Of a DNA stretch of 64,000 bases, positions 1 to 17,100 are shown piece after piece. This DNA comes from Begonia masoniana (taxonomy: Eukaryota; Streptophyta; Magnoliopsida; Cucurbitales; Begoniaceae). The position numbers and the translations under genes were made by a program. The notes under the pieces are model-generated. The model was not told the origin of the DNA, ran no database searches, and saw nothing but the letters and a program-made list of their open reading frames with translations. The stretch is taken from contig CM039504.1 of the NCBI GenBank assembly GCA_022432975.1, positions 3,879,459 through 3,943,458 on the forward strand, written 5' to 3'. Positions within the stretch are counted from its first letter, which is position 1, and each line of letters begins with the position of its first letter.

Positions 1-109
1 CCCTTTTGGAAACTAAGAATCTACGCAAACTCCATCAAACTAGACATCAATCAGAAGCATTGTCACAAAGCAGTGGAGATAAAGCTGGACAATAATAGAG
101 AAAGGCAAA

Positions 110-1931
110 TCAAGGCTTGAGCTTGGGCTTATGCTCAGGGGCGTGAGTGAACTCGAAATCAATGTGCACAAATGCGCGCTCCACCTGAGGAAGCTGCTCC
201 AGCTTCTCTTGCAAAGTCTCCCCAATGTTATGCGCTTGGCTCAGCAGCATGTCCTCCGCCAAAACTATGTCTACTTCCACAAAGTAATGGCTTCCAAATG
301 TGTACGCCCTCACCGTGTCTATCTTCTTTATCTCCTTGTCGTGGTTCCATATCAAGTACGTTATCTTCGCCAAGAAATCCGGCGGCGCCGTTCTTCCGAT
401 CAGCGACGTCACGTTCTCCATTACCGTCCTTGCCCATGTGTTTATTGTGTAGAGTGCTATCTGCGAAGTTAACCCATCATCAACCCAGTCCTCAATATTA
501 GTAAATTAGCTGATAAGTTTTTGTCTCAGCAGTTAGTCTTCTACTTACTATTATGGCGCCTGTGGGATCGATCCACCAGAAGTAATGGATGGACAGAACG
601 GCGGCTCCTAGGCCGACTGAATTTGTGATGACGTCGAAAAAATGATCTTGAGCATAGGCTCTGACTATGTCGTTTCTAAATCTTTTGCAGTAGATCATTA
701 GCACAAACTTCACGACCATGGCAAATAGCATAATCGCGATCATCCACTTCTCCTTCTCTCCATCTGTGCTGGGCTTAGACTGTGCCAAAAAAAATGAAAG
801 CTTTTTTGAGATCCATATTCCATACCGCTCTTATAAATCATCCTACCAAGAATTCAAGAAGGTTTTGATCTAACCTTTGCAAGGAGTTGCCTAGCAGACT
901 CCAACAGTATTTGTAACCCGAGAGTCGCCATTACTGATGCAAACACGATGATGCCCTGCATCTCCGTATATCTCGATTAACATTTAAACACATTCATTGC
1001 GAGAAAAATGCCTAAGAGGAGAAGGCTTACCACGGGCTGCATTCGATTTTTTCCGATTGGATAGTGATAGTGGTTTGGGTTTTTCATGGCGTTGGTGGTG
1101 AACCAGAGAATAAACCCTGATATGAGATCCAAGAAGGAATCTAAAGTTGAGGCTATGACAGCCAATGATCTACTCTCGACTGATGCATAAACTTTCGCCA
1201 CAAAAAGAACGATATTGGCTATGTTTGACGCGTGAATTGCTATCCTCTCGCTTCTCGCAAGCTGATTTATTTCGTCCTAAATATGATGAACAGTATGAAA
1301 GTGGAGAAGAACCGCACGAATGTTTAATTAAAAACCCACAGAAAAGAGAAGAAACCTCAGTTAGATTTCCAGGAAAAGACCCAGATTCATTCATGGTCTC
1401 CATCTCATCAAACCCTTGGAGGAGCATCTTTTGGTTCTTGTAATACTCAACGATCCTATATTGCTTACCTACAATCAACAAATAAAAATCGCACTCAGAA
1501 AAGGGATAAAAAGCTAAAATCTCAGGATCTAAAATGCATGACTTCCAGTAGAATATTATTGGGGATTGAAGAAACTGCATATCCAATGCAATCATTCTAC
1601 TTGAAGATAGAAGATGATCAACCAATTCTTGTGAGTACTAAAAGACTAGCGAGACAAGCTCAATAGTCAATAGTGAGCCAACCGCGTTACATGACGATCA
1701 TCGGAAAAATAACACAAACAGTAGTAACACGACGCTCGCATACTGAAAAGGCATGAACGCGAAGAATGTACGGACGAAGAAGGATAAAAGAATACGTGCG
1801 GGGCGAAGGAGGCGATGAAGACAGAATGGATAGGGACGATGGAGGTGATCGTCGCTGTTAAGCATGGGCGTTCGAAACTCGTCGAGGTTAAGCCTCCATG
1901 AAGATTCAGTTGTATTCTCGCTTTCGTCCAT
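110..1931 (-). CDS. MTP9/10: Metal tolerance protein, Mn-type cation diffusion facilitator (MTP9/MTP10-like)
   Basis: Six exons join in frame: 1931-1796, 1468-1356, 1276-1031, 955-875, 779-549 and 460-110, giving 385 residues, close to Arabidopsis MTP9/10. The family exports Mn2+ (proton antiport) from the cytosol into endomembrane compartments or out of the cell. The two DxxxD motifs typical of Mn-CDFs are present: DSFLD near residue 129 in the membrane domain and DHFFD near 237. The C-terminal cytosolic domain with [12 protein letters not shown] and [12 protein letters not shown] is intact, and the protein ends in a short Lys/Pro-rich tail. All introns are GT-AG. The start is the first Met of the soluble N-terminus, which carries the WRLNLDEF motif seen in this subgroup. 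Whether it is orthologous to MTP9 or MTP10 cannot be settled from sequence alone. Confidence 0.93.
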
Positions 1932-2132
1932 TTTTTGGTCTCTCAGGCTCCGTCAATATGCAGTCGTCTTCTTCGTTTGAAAGCGAGGAAGAGGTTGCTT
2001 GCTGTGCTCGTCGTCCATGGTTTTGAAGTTGTAACTGCACCCCTTTTAAGTAGGTGGAGAGACCAATACGATTCCTCCTCTATTCCAATTTCCATGCGTT
2101 ATCTCGGATACGTATTTGTATTTAAAATATAA

Positions 2133-4419
2133 ATAATTGGTGCAATTTATTTTAATTATGTTTACTCCGTTGGTAAATTATATTCTTATCTTTTGACGTG
2201 TCAAATATTGATTGGTGCAATTAATTACTTATATTAACTAGTAATACTAGTTAAATGATGAGAGAGTAGGTATAAATAAATTTATTATTTATTTTTAAAT
2301 CTAGTGACCTATAAAACATGAGTGTGACACTAATCTAAAGCTGAAAAGAAGGAAAGCACTAAAAAAATGACAAAACTATTATATTTGACAAATATAAGAT
2401 TTTTTTTATAAAACAGTACACAAAAATTAATTGATAAATAATATAATCCCAAAAAGTGCATACAAAAATAGCATGTAATAGGAATTTGGATGTGAAATTA
2501 TTAGCACTAAATATTTTAAATAAAGGAAAAAGATAAAACTTAGTTGAGTCCACCTCACACTTCCATCCTCATAATTTGTAAATGAACACTTTTTATAGCT
2601 GCCTAACTACACCACCCACAATTAATGAAATTGTGAAGGATGGCAATAATTAATCCATAAATATAATATATACATATATACATACTTACACGTGTCAATC
2701 ACGCTCGTCTTTTCATTTTTTGTACGTTCATGCACCGTGACGTCCTAAAATTTTAAAAGAGATTTTAAAATTTAAATGTAGATAAAATTCTAACAACTTT
2801 ACAAATCAAAATTAAATATTTTAATCGAAATCAACAATTTAAATGAGATTTTATACTGTTTAAACAATTTGAATATATATGGAATTAAAATGTCTCAAAT
2901 TCTTTCAAATAATAACTATTTATATTAAATAAAAATTATTTGGGAAAAGATGAAAATTACTTTCATTAATTATACTAAATTAAATTAAATTTAATAAAAT
3001 AAGATAAATAAATAATAACAATGAAAAGAAAATAAAACATTAACCACGTTACCCTAGGGCCTAATTCCTCAATCTCTAAAACACTTTCTTTTCCTATTTA
3101 TCTCATCTCACTCTCTGCCTCTCCATGAAAGATATCTCTTATTTTCTTCAAAATTGTCTAAAACTTACAAACCCATGGTCGCAATACAAATCCACACAAA
3201 AAGAGTTTTCCTTAGCTGAAAACTTCACAAATAAATTCCGACATTGCAAGCTAGCCAAAACAACTGAGGAACCACAGAGGGCTTTGAGAAAATCTTACTT
3301 GAATTAAGCCGCAGTCGACCAAGCCTGGTCACGTAAGGACTTTTTCTAATTTCTAAAGAATTTGATAACAAAAATAAGATTTGGAGGGAAGAATTAATTA
3401 GATTTAACTTTTATGTGTACAGTAGTCTCGTATAGGCGGGAAGTAGTGATTTTGAATCAAATTATGAACTTTAAATCGAGGTAAGTAAATACATTTTTTG
3501 TCGTAGGCTCTACATTACACAGAAATAGTATAAAACTTATTTTATTATATATTGTTTTATTTTTTCGAAACATGTTTTGAATAATCTCTTTCATAAATTT
3601 TGTTGATACTAGTTGATGTTATGCATTGTGAAACTCTTAGTCTAGAATATTATTGTGACGAAAATAATGAAAAGTCGTGATATAATTTGTGATGACGTGG
3701 ACAAATGATAAAATATGGAATTGACGGATGTTGGTGGATTACCTTAGACAGGAAAGCTTTTGCCTATTGGGGACAAAAAGTGTGAGGCTGTGAGTCGGCG
3801 AGTAACCTACTAGGCAAAGGAACGCGACTGGTTGGATTGCATTGGATGGAAAAACTATTGGGGCCTAGAAACAATAGTAAGGCCGTGGGTCGGCGAATAT
3901 TCTACTGTGACTATGATTAACGTTTTTTTTTTTACTAAAAATAATGTTAAATTTACTCTCTTATTTGAGTATTTAAATATAGTCGCTGAATTTTCAAAGA
4001 ATGATTAATACAATTAATTTTATTTGATTTGGTTGAATGAATTTATCGACTTTTTGTAGGAGTCATGGTTATTCAAGAATCAAGGCTATGGTAGCTTATC
4101 ATGGTTAGTGTGTTTGACCTTGGGTAGGTTTAAATTAGTACCCAATACGGCCCAGGCCCCAAGCCTGTAGCCCACCTTCTGTAGTCTGTATTTCTCCATC
4201 CACGGTATCAGATAAACGACTGCACATAGAAACTACCTCTCTCGCTCTGTGTAGTGGGTCACTCTAAGACCTTGCTTTTGGAGAGGCAGAGACCTTCTCC
4301 ATACCCTAAACTCTCGGTCTCTCTCCCCCCTCCATTTTCTCGTCGAGGACGATATTTGGAGCTATCTTTTAGCTTCGTTTTCTGCTCTTTCCTTTGTGTT
4401 TCAATTGTCTGCCTTGAAA
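2133..4419. other. AT-rich intergenic region and 5' leader of the DCN1-like gene
   Basis: This is very AT-rich DNA with no recognisable gene. A 60-codon frame at 3125-3307 resembles nothing I know. At about 3770-3905 there is a weak direct repeat, in which a block containing tgagtcggcgagtaacctac recurs about 90 bp later as tgggtcggcgaatattctac. A pyrimidine-rich leader from about 4240 to 4419 probably includes the transcription start and 5' UTR of the downstream gene. Confidence 0.5.
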
Positions 4420-7400
4420 ATGGTTTGTTTCCCGTTCGCTTTACTTTTCTCAATTTGATCTGGCATTATTTATCGTACCTGATGTGTTTGAGCTATTATA
4501 TATTCTTTCTCCTCGATGTACATGAGTTGGATTCTTTTTTATGTCCGATGCAGTTCTTGTTCGCTTTAAATGTGATTAGTTGGATTCTTTCTTGTCTCTG
4601 CGATAATTGAATTTTTTTTTTTTCTCATGCGCGAATTTCTTTGAACTACTGTAACCATTGTATTCTGTGACTGAGACTTTTGGGAAATCTGCCTGCTCCT
4701 GAATTTTGTTTTCCTTGATTGTCCAAATTTGCAAGAAAAGAAAAACTTTTTCGTTCGAAATGATCTACATGCCACTGGATAGAGACATCATTTAAATTTT
4801 TTCTGTGCAACATTACTTTTCAATCTTGGCGATGGATGCTTGTAATTTAAAAGCTGACCTTTTTGTTTACACTCTCTTCAGTGCGTCAACCCTTTGACAT
4901 GATTATAGGATAGTTTAAGCTTTTTCTCTATTGCATCTGAGCTTCTTTACGATGTGAGTCTTTTCACTTCATATTTTTAACAGCATAAATTGGGCAGAGG
5001 TCACCGTGACAAACTCCAGCAGTTTATGACTATAACTGGTGCGAGGTACTGAGATAGCTTTTTTTGGAATTTACTTGGCTCAATTTACAATTTTTCTCGC
5101 TTAAATATTCAGAAGGGGGATGCTTATAAGTATTTTTTATGTGCTTTGAATGTTTTCTAATGCAAGCATTGAAAATATCATGTTTGACTGACTACATTCC
5201 ATTACGTTGGGGGTGTCAACACTTATCATAAATAGGTAAAAGTTTGTTGGAGTCAAAAACCATATGGAGAATGAGGCATAACAGAAAAGAATTTAGAGAT
5301 TCTGACAGTATACTTGCTACTTCTCCTGCTCTTGTTTTAAGAAAACTTGTTAATCAGTTTGTTGATTGTGCAGTGAAAAGATTGCTCTTCAGGCTTTGAA
5401 AGCAAGTGATTGGCATCTTGAAGGAGCATTTGATGCATTTTACAGTCAACCGCAAATTAAAACATTTACTGATTCGAGACATTTGGAAGAGCTTTATAAT
5501 AGATATAGAGGCAAGCTTCCCCTTCTATGGTTGGATCTTTCGTCTTTTATGAAGTCTTTAAATTGTAATGAAACGATAGATGGACTGTATGAATAAAAAT
5601 AGAAATTCTTACAGATAGATACATTCTATCAAGTTTTCTTTTCATTAATCATAAGTCTCAATTTAAAATGAAAAAAAGAAACAGCTGAATATAGTTGCAA
5701 TATAGAAAATTAAATTAGTTCATATGCCTTCAATAACAAGTTGATGCTGTTATGCTAGGCAGATCCTCGCATTGATATGATACTGGCTGATGGTATCACT
5801 ACCCTCTGCAGTGATATTCAGGTAAAGGGTTTGGCTGTTCCTCACTAAATATTTGTGATGATTTTATTTTATTTTTCTAAAATTTTGATTTTAGAAACAA
5901 GGGTTTCAATATCTTGTTCCTGAATTAGCTGATTTGCCAAAAAAATTTGATATCTCAGATGACATGAGATTCCCAAAATTTTCTGATCCCATGGATGACT
6001 TGAGATTTTTTGTTGTTTTGACAGGTTGATCCTCAAGACATAGTCATGGTATGTGTACACAGAAACCCTGAATAATGATAATTGTTTAGCTGTTAAATAA
6101 CCAGCTTTTAAGCATCTTTTAAAGATTTTTACTCTTAAACAGTTAAGATGTTTTAACTTTTTCATTGCGTCCTTTATTTTTGATGTAGCTACTGGCCTTC
6201 TTGTTTCTAGTAATATCTTCTCTTGTTCGCCCTACAGTTGGTTGTCTCGTGGCACATGAAGGCAAATACTATGTGTGAATTTTCAAAACAGGAGTTTATA
6301 GGTGGATTGCTATCCTTGGGGTAATGTATTGTAGTTTAATTTATTTATTTTTAGATCGGTAGTCTGAATCAGTGAGAAAACCATGTTTTGATGCGAATAA
6401 TTTCTAATGGCAGGATTGATTCCCTTGAGAAATTTCGGGAAAGGATACCATTTATGCGCTCAGAGCTGAAAGATGAACGTAGGTGAAACTTTCATTGCTT
6501 ACACAGTTTAAAGTAGATGGATGTTTTTATTTCAGGTTGCATTTTGGCTAAAATGATCTGACTTGTTATCAGTCTTTGAGTATGCAAACTAGTCAAATGA
6601 TAAATCAATATTTTATTAGCAACGAAGATTGTCATTATTTCATTGATTTCGTTATGAATTGACTAATGGCATATTGTTGTGCAGATAAGTTCCGTGAAAT
6701 CTACATCTTTGCATTTGGATGGGCAAAAGAAAAGGTGTGTATTTTGCATATAAATTATGGTCATTATTACGATCTGCCTTCTCCTGGTCTATCTTATGTT
6801 TCCTGTATTCTTCATGAATATTAGATGTAGAAACCCGGTATAGTTCTTGTATGATAACATTTCAAAGTATATCGACCAGAAATCATTTACTTGTTTTTTC
6901 ACGGCCTTTTTTGGTCAAATTGCTAGTCTACTAAATGCCAAAAATGAAACTTCCATATATTTTAAGATTATATTGTCAATGTTGAAAAGAAGTAGGTTGT
7001 GATTAGAAATATATATATATTTTTTCATTTCAGGGTCAAAAATCTCTGGCATTGGACACGGCTATAGGAATGTGGCAATTACTGTTTGCTGAAAGCCAGT
7101 GGCCCCTGGTTGATCACTGGTGTCAATTCCTACAGGTAACCTTAATTTTGGTGAACATAATTTCATTCAAGTTTTAAAAAATAATAGAAATGTATTGCGC
7201 AACCCCGACATGATTAAGTTTAATATTGAATTGTTATAAAAGCCATTTTGTAATTTCTCTCCCCTTTTTTTTTATTAAGGTTCGGCACAATAAAGCAATC
7301 TCAAGGGACACATGGTCTCAGCTATTGGAGTTTGCTAGGGTAAGAGTACATAGATAAGGAGATTGTTGTTTCAATGAATTTTGGGTAATCATATTCAATC

Positions 7401-7565
7401 TGCTGAACTTGTTATGTTTTGTATTTTCAGACGGTAGACCATACACTATCAAATTACGACGCAGAAGGAGCTTGGCCATATCTAATTGATGAATTCGCCG
7501 AATACTTAAATGAGAATGGGATTATCCAAAATGAGCAGTTGGATCATTTGAGCGCCAAACGATGA
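4420..7565 (+). CDS. DCN1: DCN1-like protein (cullin neddylation co-E3)
   Basis: Eleven coding exons join in frame to 259 residues: 4420-4422, 4984-5045, 5374-5510, 5763-5821, 6025-6048, 6238-6320, 6414-6478, 6685-6734, 7034-7135, 7280-7339 and 7431-7565. Exon 1 contributes only the ATG, next to a GT donor, and exon 2 begins HKLGRGHRDK as in Arabidopsis DCN1 (At3g12760). The N-terminal UBA-like domain (about residues 8-45, with ALKASDWHLEGAFDAFY) is followed by the potentiating neddylation (PONY/DCUN1) domain, with SWHMKANTMCEFSKQEF, LALDTAIGMWQLLF and YNEDAEGAWPYLIDEF-like segments. The family binds UBC12 and cullins and speeds NEDD8 transfer onto cullin-RING ligases. The intron after 5510 starts with GC (AG|GCAAGC), which fits conservation better than any GT choice. 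Confidence 0.93.
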
Positions 7566-12446
<4,881 letters not shown>

Positions 12447-14176
12447 TGATACAGAGCTTCTTCGAGCTGATCGAAGAAGAAGAGGAAGAAGTAGGCGAAG
12501 AAAGCCTCCTAAACAACCCTAGCTAATGAAGAGCTCAGAAGCTGCTTCTCTGCGACTTTTCGGAGGCCGAAAAGCAAAAAAGAAATGGAGGCTTTATTAA
12601 GAAAATATGAAAGGGGGCGGAGGTTTTTAAGAAGCTTTCTCGCCCATTTCTTCTCCCCACGGGACTCACAAAATTCAGGCTGGTGGCTGCCTGCTTCAAG
12701 GATCTAATCTTAACCGTTGATCATTAAGACAGACGAGCATATAAACGGTCAAGATTAGCTTCAATTATGGAAATAAAGTAAACTGAGTAGCAGCAGATGT
12801 TAGCTCACCTGACGAAGAACGGAGAAGCGTAGGTGAGTTTTGTTTCTGTCGAAACGTGGTAGGCCGAGAAAAAGATGGTAGAAGGCCTCGAAAGCCACGT
12901 CGGACAACTGGATACTTGGGCGGTCCCACCAACTGGACTTGTCCACGCAAGAGGTATTCGTTTTAGGGCACCGTAAACGGGCCCACGAAAGAGTAGACAA
13001 ATAGATGGTGACGTGCAAGCCGAAGCGGGGACGATCAACTCGAGCCCGAGGTGATGACATGTGCTCGGTCTGATTCCACTCGGTGTTTTTGCCTATAACC
13101 TTTAAAATATAATTAACTAAATTTAAAACTTAATTAATTAATACTTATTTACTTGTCAAATAATTAAGGTATAATTAATAATGTAATAAATTAATTACGA
13201 TACTAATTGCAATAATCATGATTTGATTCGTAAACATGATTGACAAGGGTAAGTAACCGCTGGTTCAGAGAAGAAAGAGGTCGACGAAGATGGAGATTAA
13301 AGCTCGATAGTCACTTTTCACAGTACATTTATTGTTTTTATGTGAAATTCTACTCTATCGATCGCTGCGATACGCTAAATTTCACTTGATGCTCATTCCG
13401 GCAACGCCGTTTGCTTAATTTATCACAAGGGAGCCGATTCAGGTCGATTTGTTTCTCGCGGATGGCTTTTTATGGTGATTTGCGCGTGAGGTTGTTGAAT
13501 TAATTGTTCTAAGAAAATGTTCTGTTTTATAACTATCCATCAATGGAAGTACCATAAAGTATTGTGCGATTGCCAATGTTTGCTTTCCAATCAATGGAAA
13601 ACGTTTTTTTGCCTTAAAAGTTCGAAAATCCAAATATAGAAGATAGCTTCTGGATTTAGTAGAAGCTTCACCATACGTAAAGGAAGCTTGTATGGTCTGC
13701 CATATGTCGGTCGATCTGGCATTAATCACGGCTCTATCAACCGATTCGGAGAATCCTCTCTGTCATACGCACTAATATAAATGAAAATCTTGCCAGTATT
13801 TCCGGTAACAATGGTCCACCCTTGGTATTTGTGTTTTCCAAATTACTTGTATAACGCTCACTTTGCACCCCTTTCCTTTTTCTTCGCCTCCATTTTCAGG
13901 TCCTGGAGGAGCCTCGTATTTCCTCCCATTGCATCCATTCTGGTAATCGGACATGGTTTCATTTTCACGCACTATTTTAATTTCATTGTATCTTGCAGTA
14001 CTTCTGCTTGAAAGTTGTCGTCTTGATAAATCTTCATAGCGTTCACCATATGGTGGGATCTTGCATAAATGTGATTTTCTTATGGTTTTCGCTTATAAAC
14101 TCATACTTTAGGTGATTTTCCGTGCAAGTTTCGTCCATTGGCATTTGGTTGCTGGATGTTATGAGAAAGAGCCAGA
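12447..14176. other. Divergent upstream region between GAPCP and the SLT-like gene
   Basis: This holds the 5' UTR and promoter of GAPCP (next to 12447) and, from about 13.2 kb, what is probably the leader of the SLT-like gene, which may contain a 5' UTR intron. Frames of 60-96 codons on the minus strand (12765-13060, 13439-13729) overlap one another and match nothing I recognise. Confidence 0.5.
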
Positions 14177-17100
14177 ATGGCCAGCAGCTTTAAATACTGG
14201 GATGATTGTGTTGATCCGGTCGAAATGGAGGCAATGTGGGGCAACCATGAAGTAAGCACTGAATGGTTGGGCGCTGGAGAGTCGAGAGGACAGAAAGTTC
14301 ACCTCTCGAGGGATCCTGATGGGCAGCCATATCTGACACAGACAGAGATGAAGGTAGCATTTATCAGTGCAGTTCTTCGTGTTATGAAAGCAATAGTTTA
14401 AACCTGACATTTCTTCATTGAATTAGAATGACTTTTGAATGTGTTTGTATATATATATATATATATATATATTTCAATTTAGATGCACCATCGCTCAACA
14501 GTAATTCATTCTTTCGGGAATTCACGTTTAGAATCTGATTACCAGTTGTTGACAGTTAATATCACCCAATGAAGCAAGCAGCTCCTAATTTAATTTTTAA
14601 TTTTGATGAGCAGACTCTCAGAAGCAAGCCATTACCTTTTCAGTTATATTCTGATTTCATTGTTTACTTGGTGGTTTTTCTCCAGGCAGTTGCAGATATC
14701 ATTGTCCGTGATAACTTTGATTCACAAATAGATGTTGTAAGTCTTCTTTTACCCAGGGCATGTGTCTGTCAAAATGATAATTTTAGTGTAGATATTGCCG
14801 TTCTCCTTACAAATAGGATACTCTTCAAATTTTATCAAATGTCTAGCTAGATAGTTTGATTAATAAGAAGACAGGTTTTCTTTTTGCTACATTCAAGGCT
14901 TGGAAGGTCTTCGCTTGATTGTTCAATGGAATATTATATTAGTCCTCTTTAAGTAACCTGTGTAAAGATTTGCATTAGTCAGATTAATTTTTATAGATCA
15001 CCCAATGAAGCAAGCAGCTCCTAATTTAATTTTTAATTTTGATGAGCAGACTCTCAGAAGCAAGCCATTACCTTTTCAGTTATATTCTGATTTCATTGTT
15101 TACTTGGTGGTTTTTCTCCAGGCAGTTGCAGATATCATTGTCCGTGATAACTTTGATTCACAAATAGATGTTGTAAGTCTTCTTTTACCCAGGGCATGTG
15201 TCTGTCAAAATGATAATTTTAGTGTAGATATTGCCGTTCTCCTTACAAATAGGATACTCTTCAAATTTTATCAAATGTCTAGCTAGATAGTTTGATTAAT
15301 AAGAAGACAGGTTTTCTTTTTGCTACATTCAAGGCTTGGAAGGTCTTCGCTTGATTGTTCAATGGAATATTATATTAGTCCTCTTTAAGTAACCTGTGTA
15401 AAGATTTGCATTAGTCAGATTAATTTTTTATAGAAATAAATTAATTCACACGCGCTTACAAACATATACGAGATATAAATTTTTTTTAATGACGGTGTTT
15501 TCAAATATTATATCTTGGTGAAATAGTCAGATATATAAATACAATGTATTTAATTCTTTATGTATAGTCATATTTACTTACATATTTATCTCGGTGAAAT
15601 GGTCATATAGAAAACGAATTATCATTTGATACAATATTTGTTTTTGCTTTTATTTCAATTCATTGACATGTGTCCATCTCAAAAAAAAATTCCGAGCTTA
15701 GCATTCCTACCTCGTTGCAGGACATGATTTGTGCTTTAGCTGAACTTGAAAGTGATAGGCAGCCCCTTGCCACACGCTATGACAAAAAGAGTAAGGAAAC
15801 TGCACTAGGGATCATGCAACTGCTACCAAAAACTGCCATATGGTTGTCCAGGTATTGACTTGACCTGATTATAGTTGCATACAGGGTACGACATTTTTCT
15901 CTTTAACTATGTAGGATCTGATCAACTAAAATGAGAACTTGCTTGCAGTGAGCAAGGATATCGAACTTATGAAATAGAATCAAACCCAGAACTTCTGTCC
16001 AGACCTTTTGTAAGTGTATATTTTGGTGCTGCATACCTCCAGTGGTTATCAAACTTTGAACAGAAGTAAGTCTTTGAGTACTTGTCCATATATTGACTTT
16101 TTTATAGTTGACTGTATTACATATTTATCAAACTTTGATGACCTACTTATGGATTTTAGTAAATCTAGTTGTTAACATTTCTTCCCCAGAGAAAGAAGTG
16201 AAGAATTTGTTGTTAGGGCATACAAAGGCGGTACAAAAAAAGCAACTCACAAATCAACTTTGCTATTTTGGAGACGCTATTTATCAGTGAAAGAAAGCCT
16301 TCCATCCAGGTAGTTGTTTCCTCTCGGCAATGATGAATTCCTATAAATCGCTTATGATGTCCAAACATGTATTTGCAAAGATAAAAGTACTGTTTGATGA
16401 ACCTGAGGCTATTTCACTTATAAGATCTTTTTCAGTTCTTCTACTATTTCAATGGAGTGAAAATTAAATTTTTGGAAACAATTATCTGTCAAATTCTAAG
16501 CTGTAAAGCTGATCATCTTTTCTTTTTTGTATTGAAAAACTATTATGTGAGCCAGTCTCTGCATGAAGCTTTTTGGAAGGATAGGAAAAATGCTTATTGG
16601 TTGAATATTTGGTTTTCTTATATGAATAACGTGCAATTCTGAAACCTTACTGCCAACATATTCATTCAGAAAACATTTAATTGATGGTCTATCGTTGACT
16701 GATGGCTCTGCTTCTGCTGTATCGCCTGCACCTGCTTCACAGAACACAGGTTGAGTTAGCTTACTAATATGACATTGTCTGCCTCTGAACCGTACTTGTT
16801 TTGATGAATCTTAAATATCCGCATTTTGAATTGTAACATCCTGTATCTGATTTGGTGCCAGTCTAAGTTTTTATTTATTTATCATTCACGAGAACTAAAA
16901 TCAGCACTCAAGCATGTGTTCTGAGAACAATCATTTGTCTATTCTAAATTAAAAATATCACATGAGCATGAGTTTGGCGGAGGAAAAGAAAGTTTGGTCA
17001 CTATACTGAATCAATGAAGAAATGTTGGCGAGAGAATTGCGTGAGAATGCTTTCCATTAAGCAATGAGGGACGTGCATGGATCAAGGTGCGATCAAAACG

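Noticed and set aside
3125..3307. 60-codon plus frame with a TATA-like upstream sequence
   Set aside because: No signal peptide, no known peptide motif and no homologue recognised. Left as a possible small transcript only.
12765..13060. Three overlapping minus frames upstream of GAPCP
   Set aside because: Mutually overlapping shadows in a GC-richer promoter stretch, with no family resemblance and no splice model.
13439..13729. 96-codon minus frame containing WQTIQASFTYGEASTKSR
   Set aside because: No homology recognised; it lies antisense to the probable leader of the SLT-like gene.
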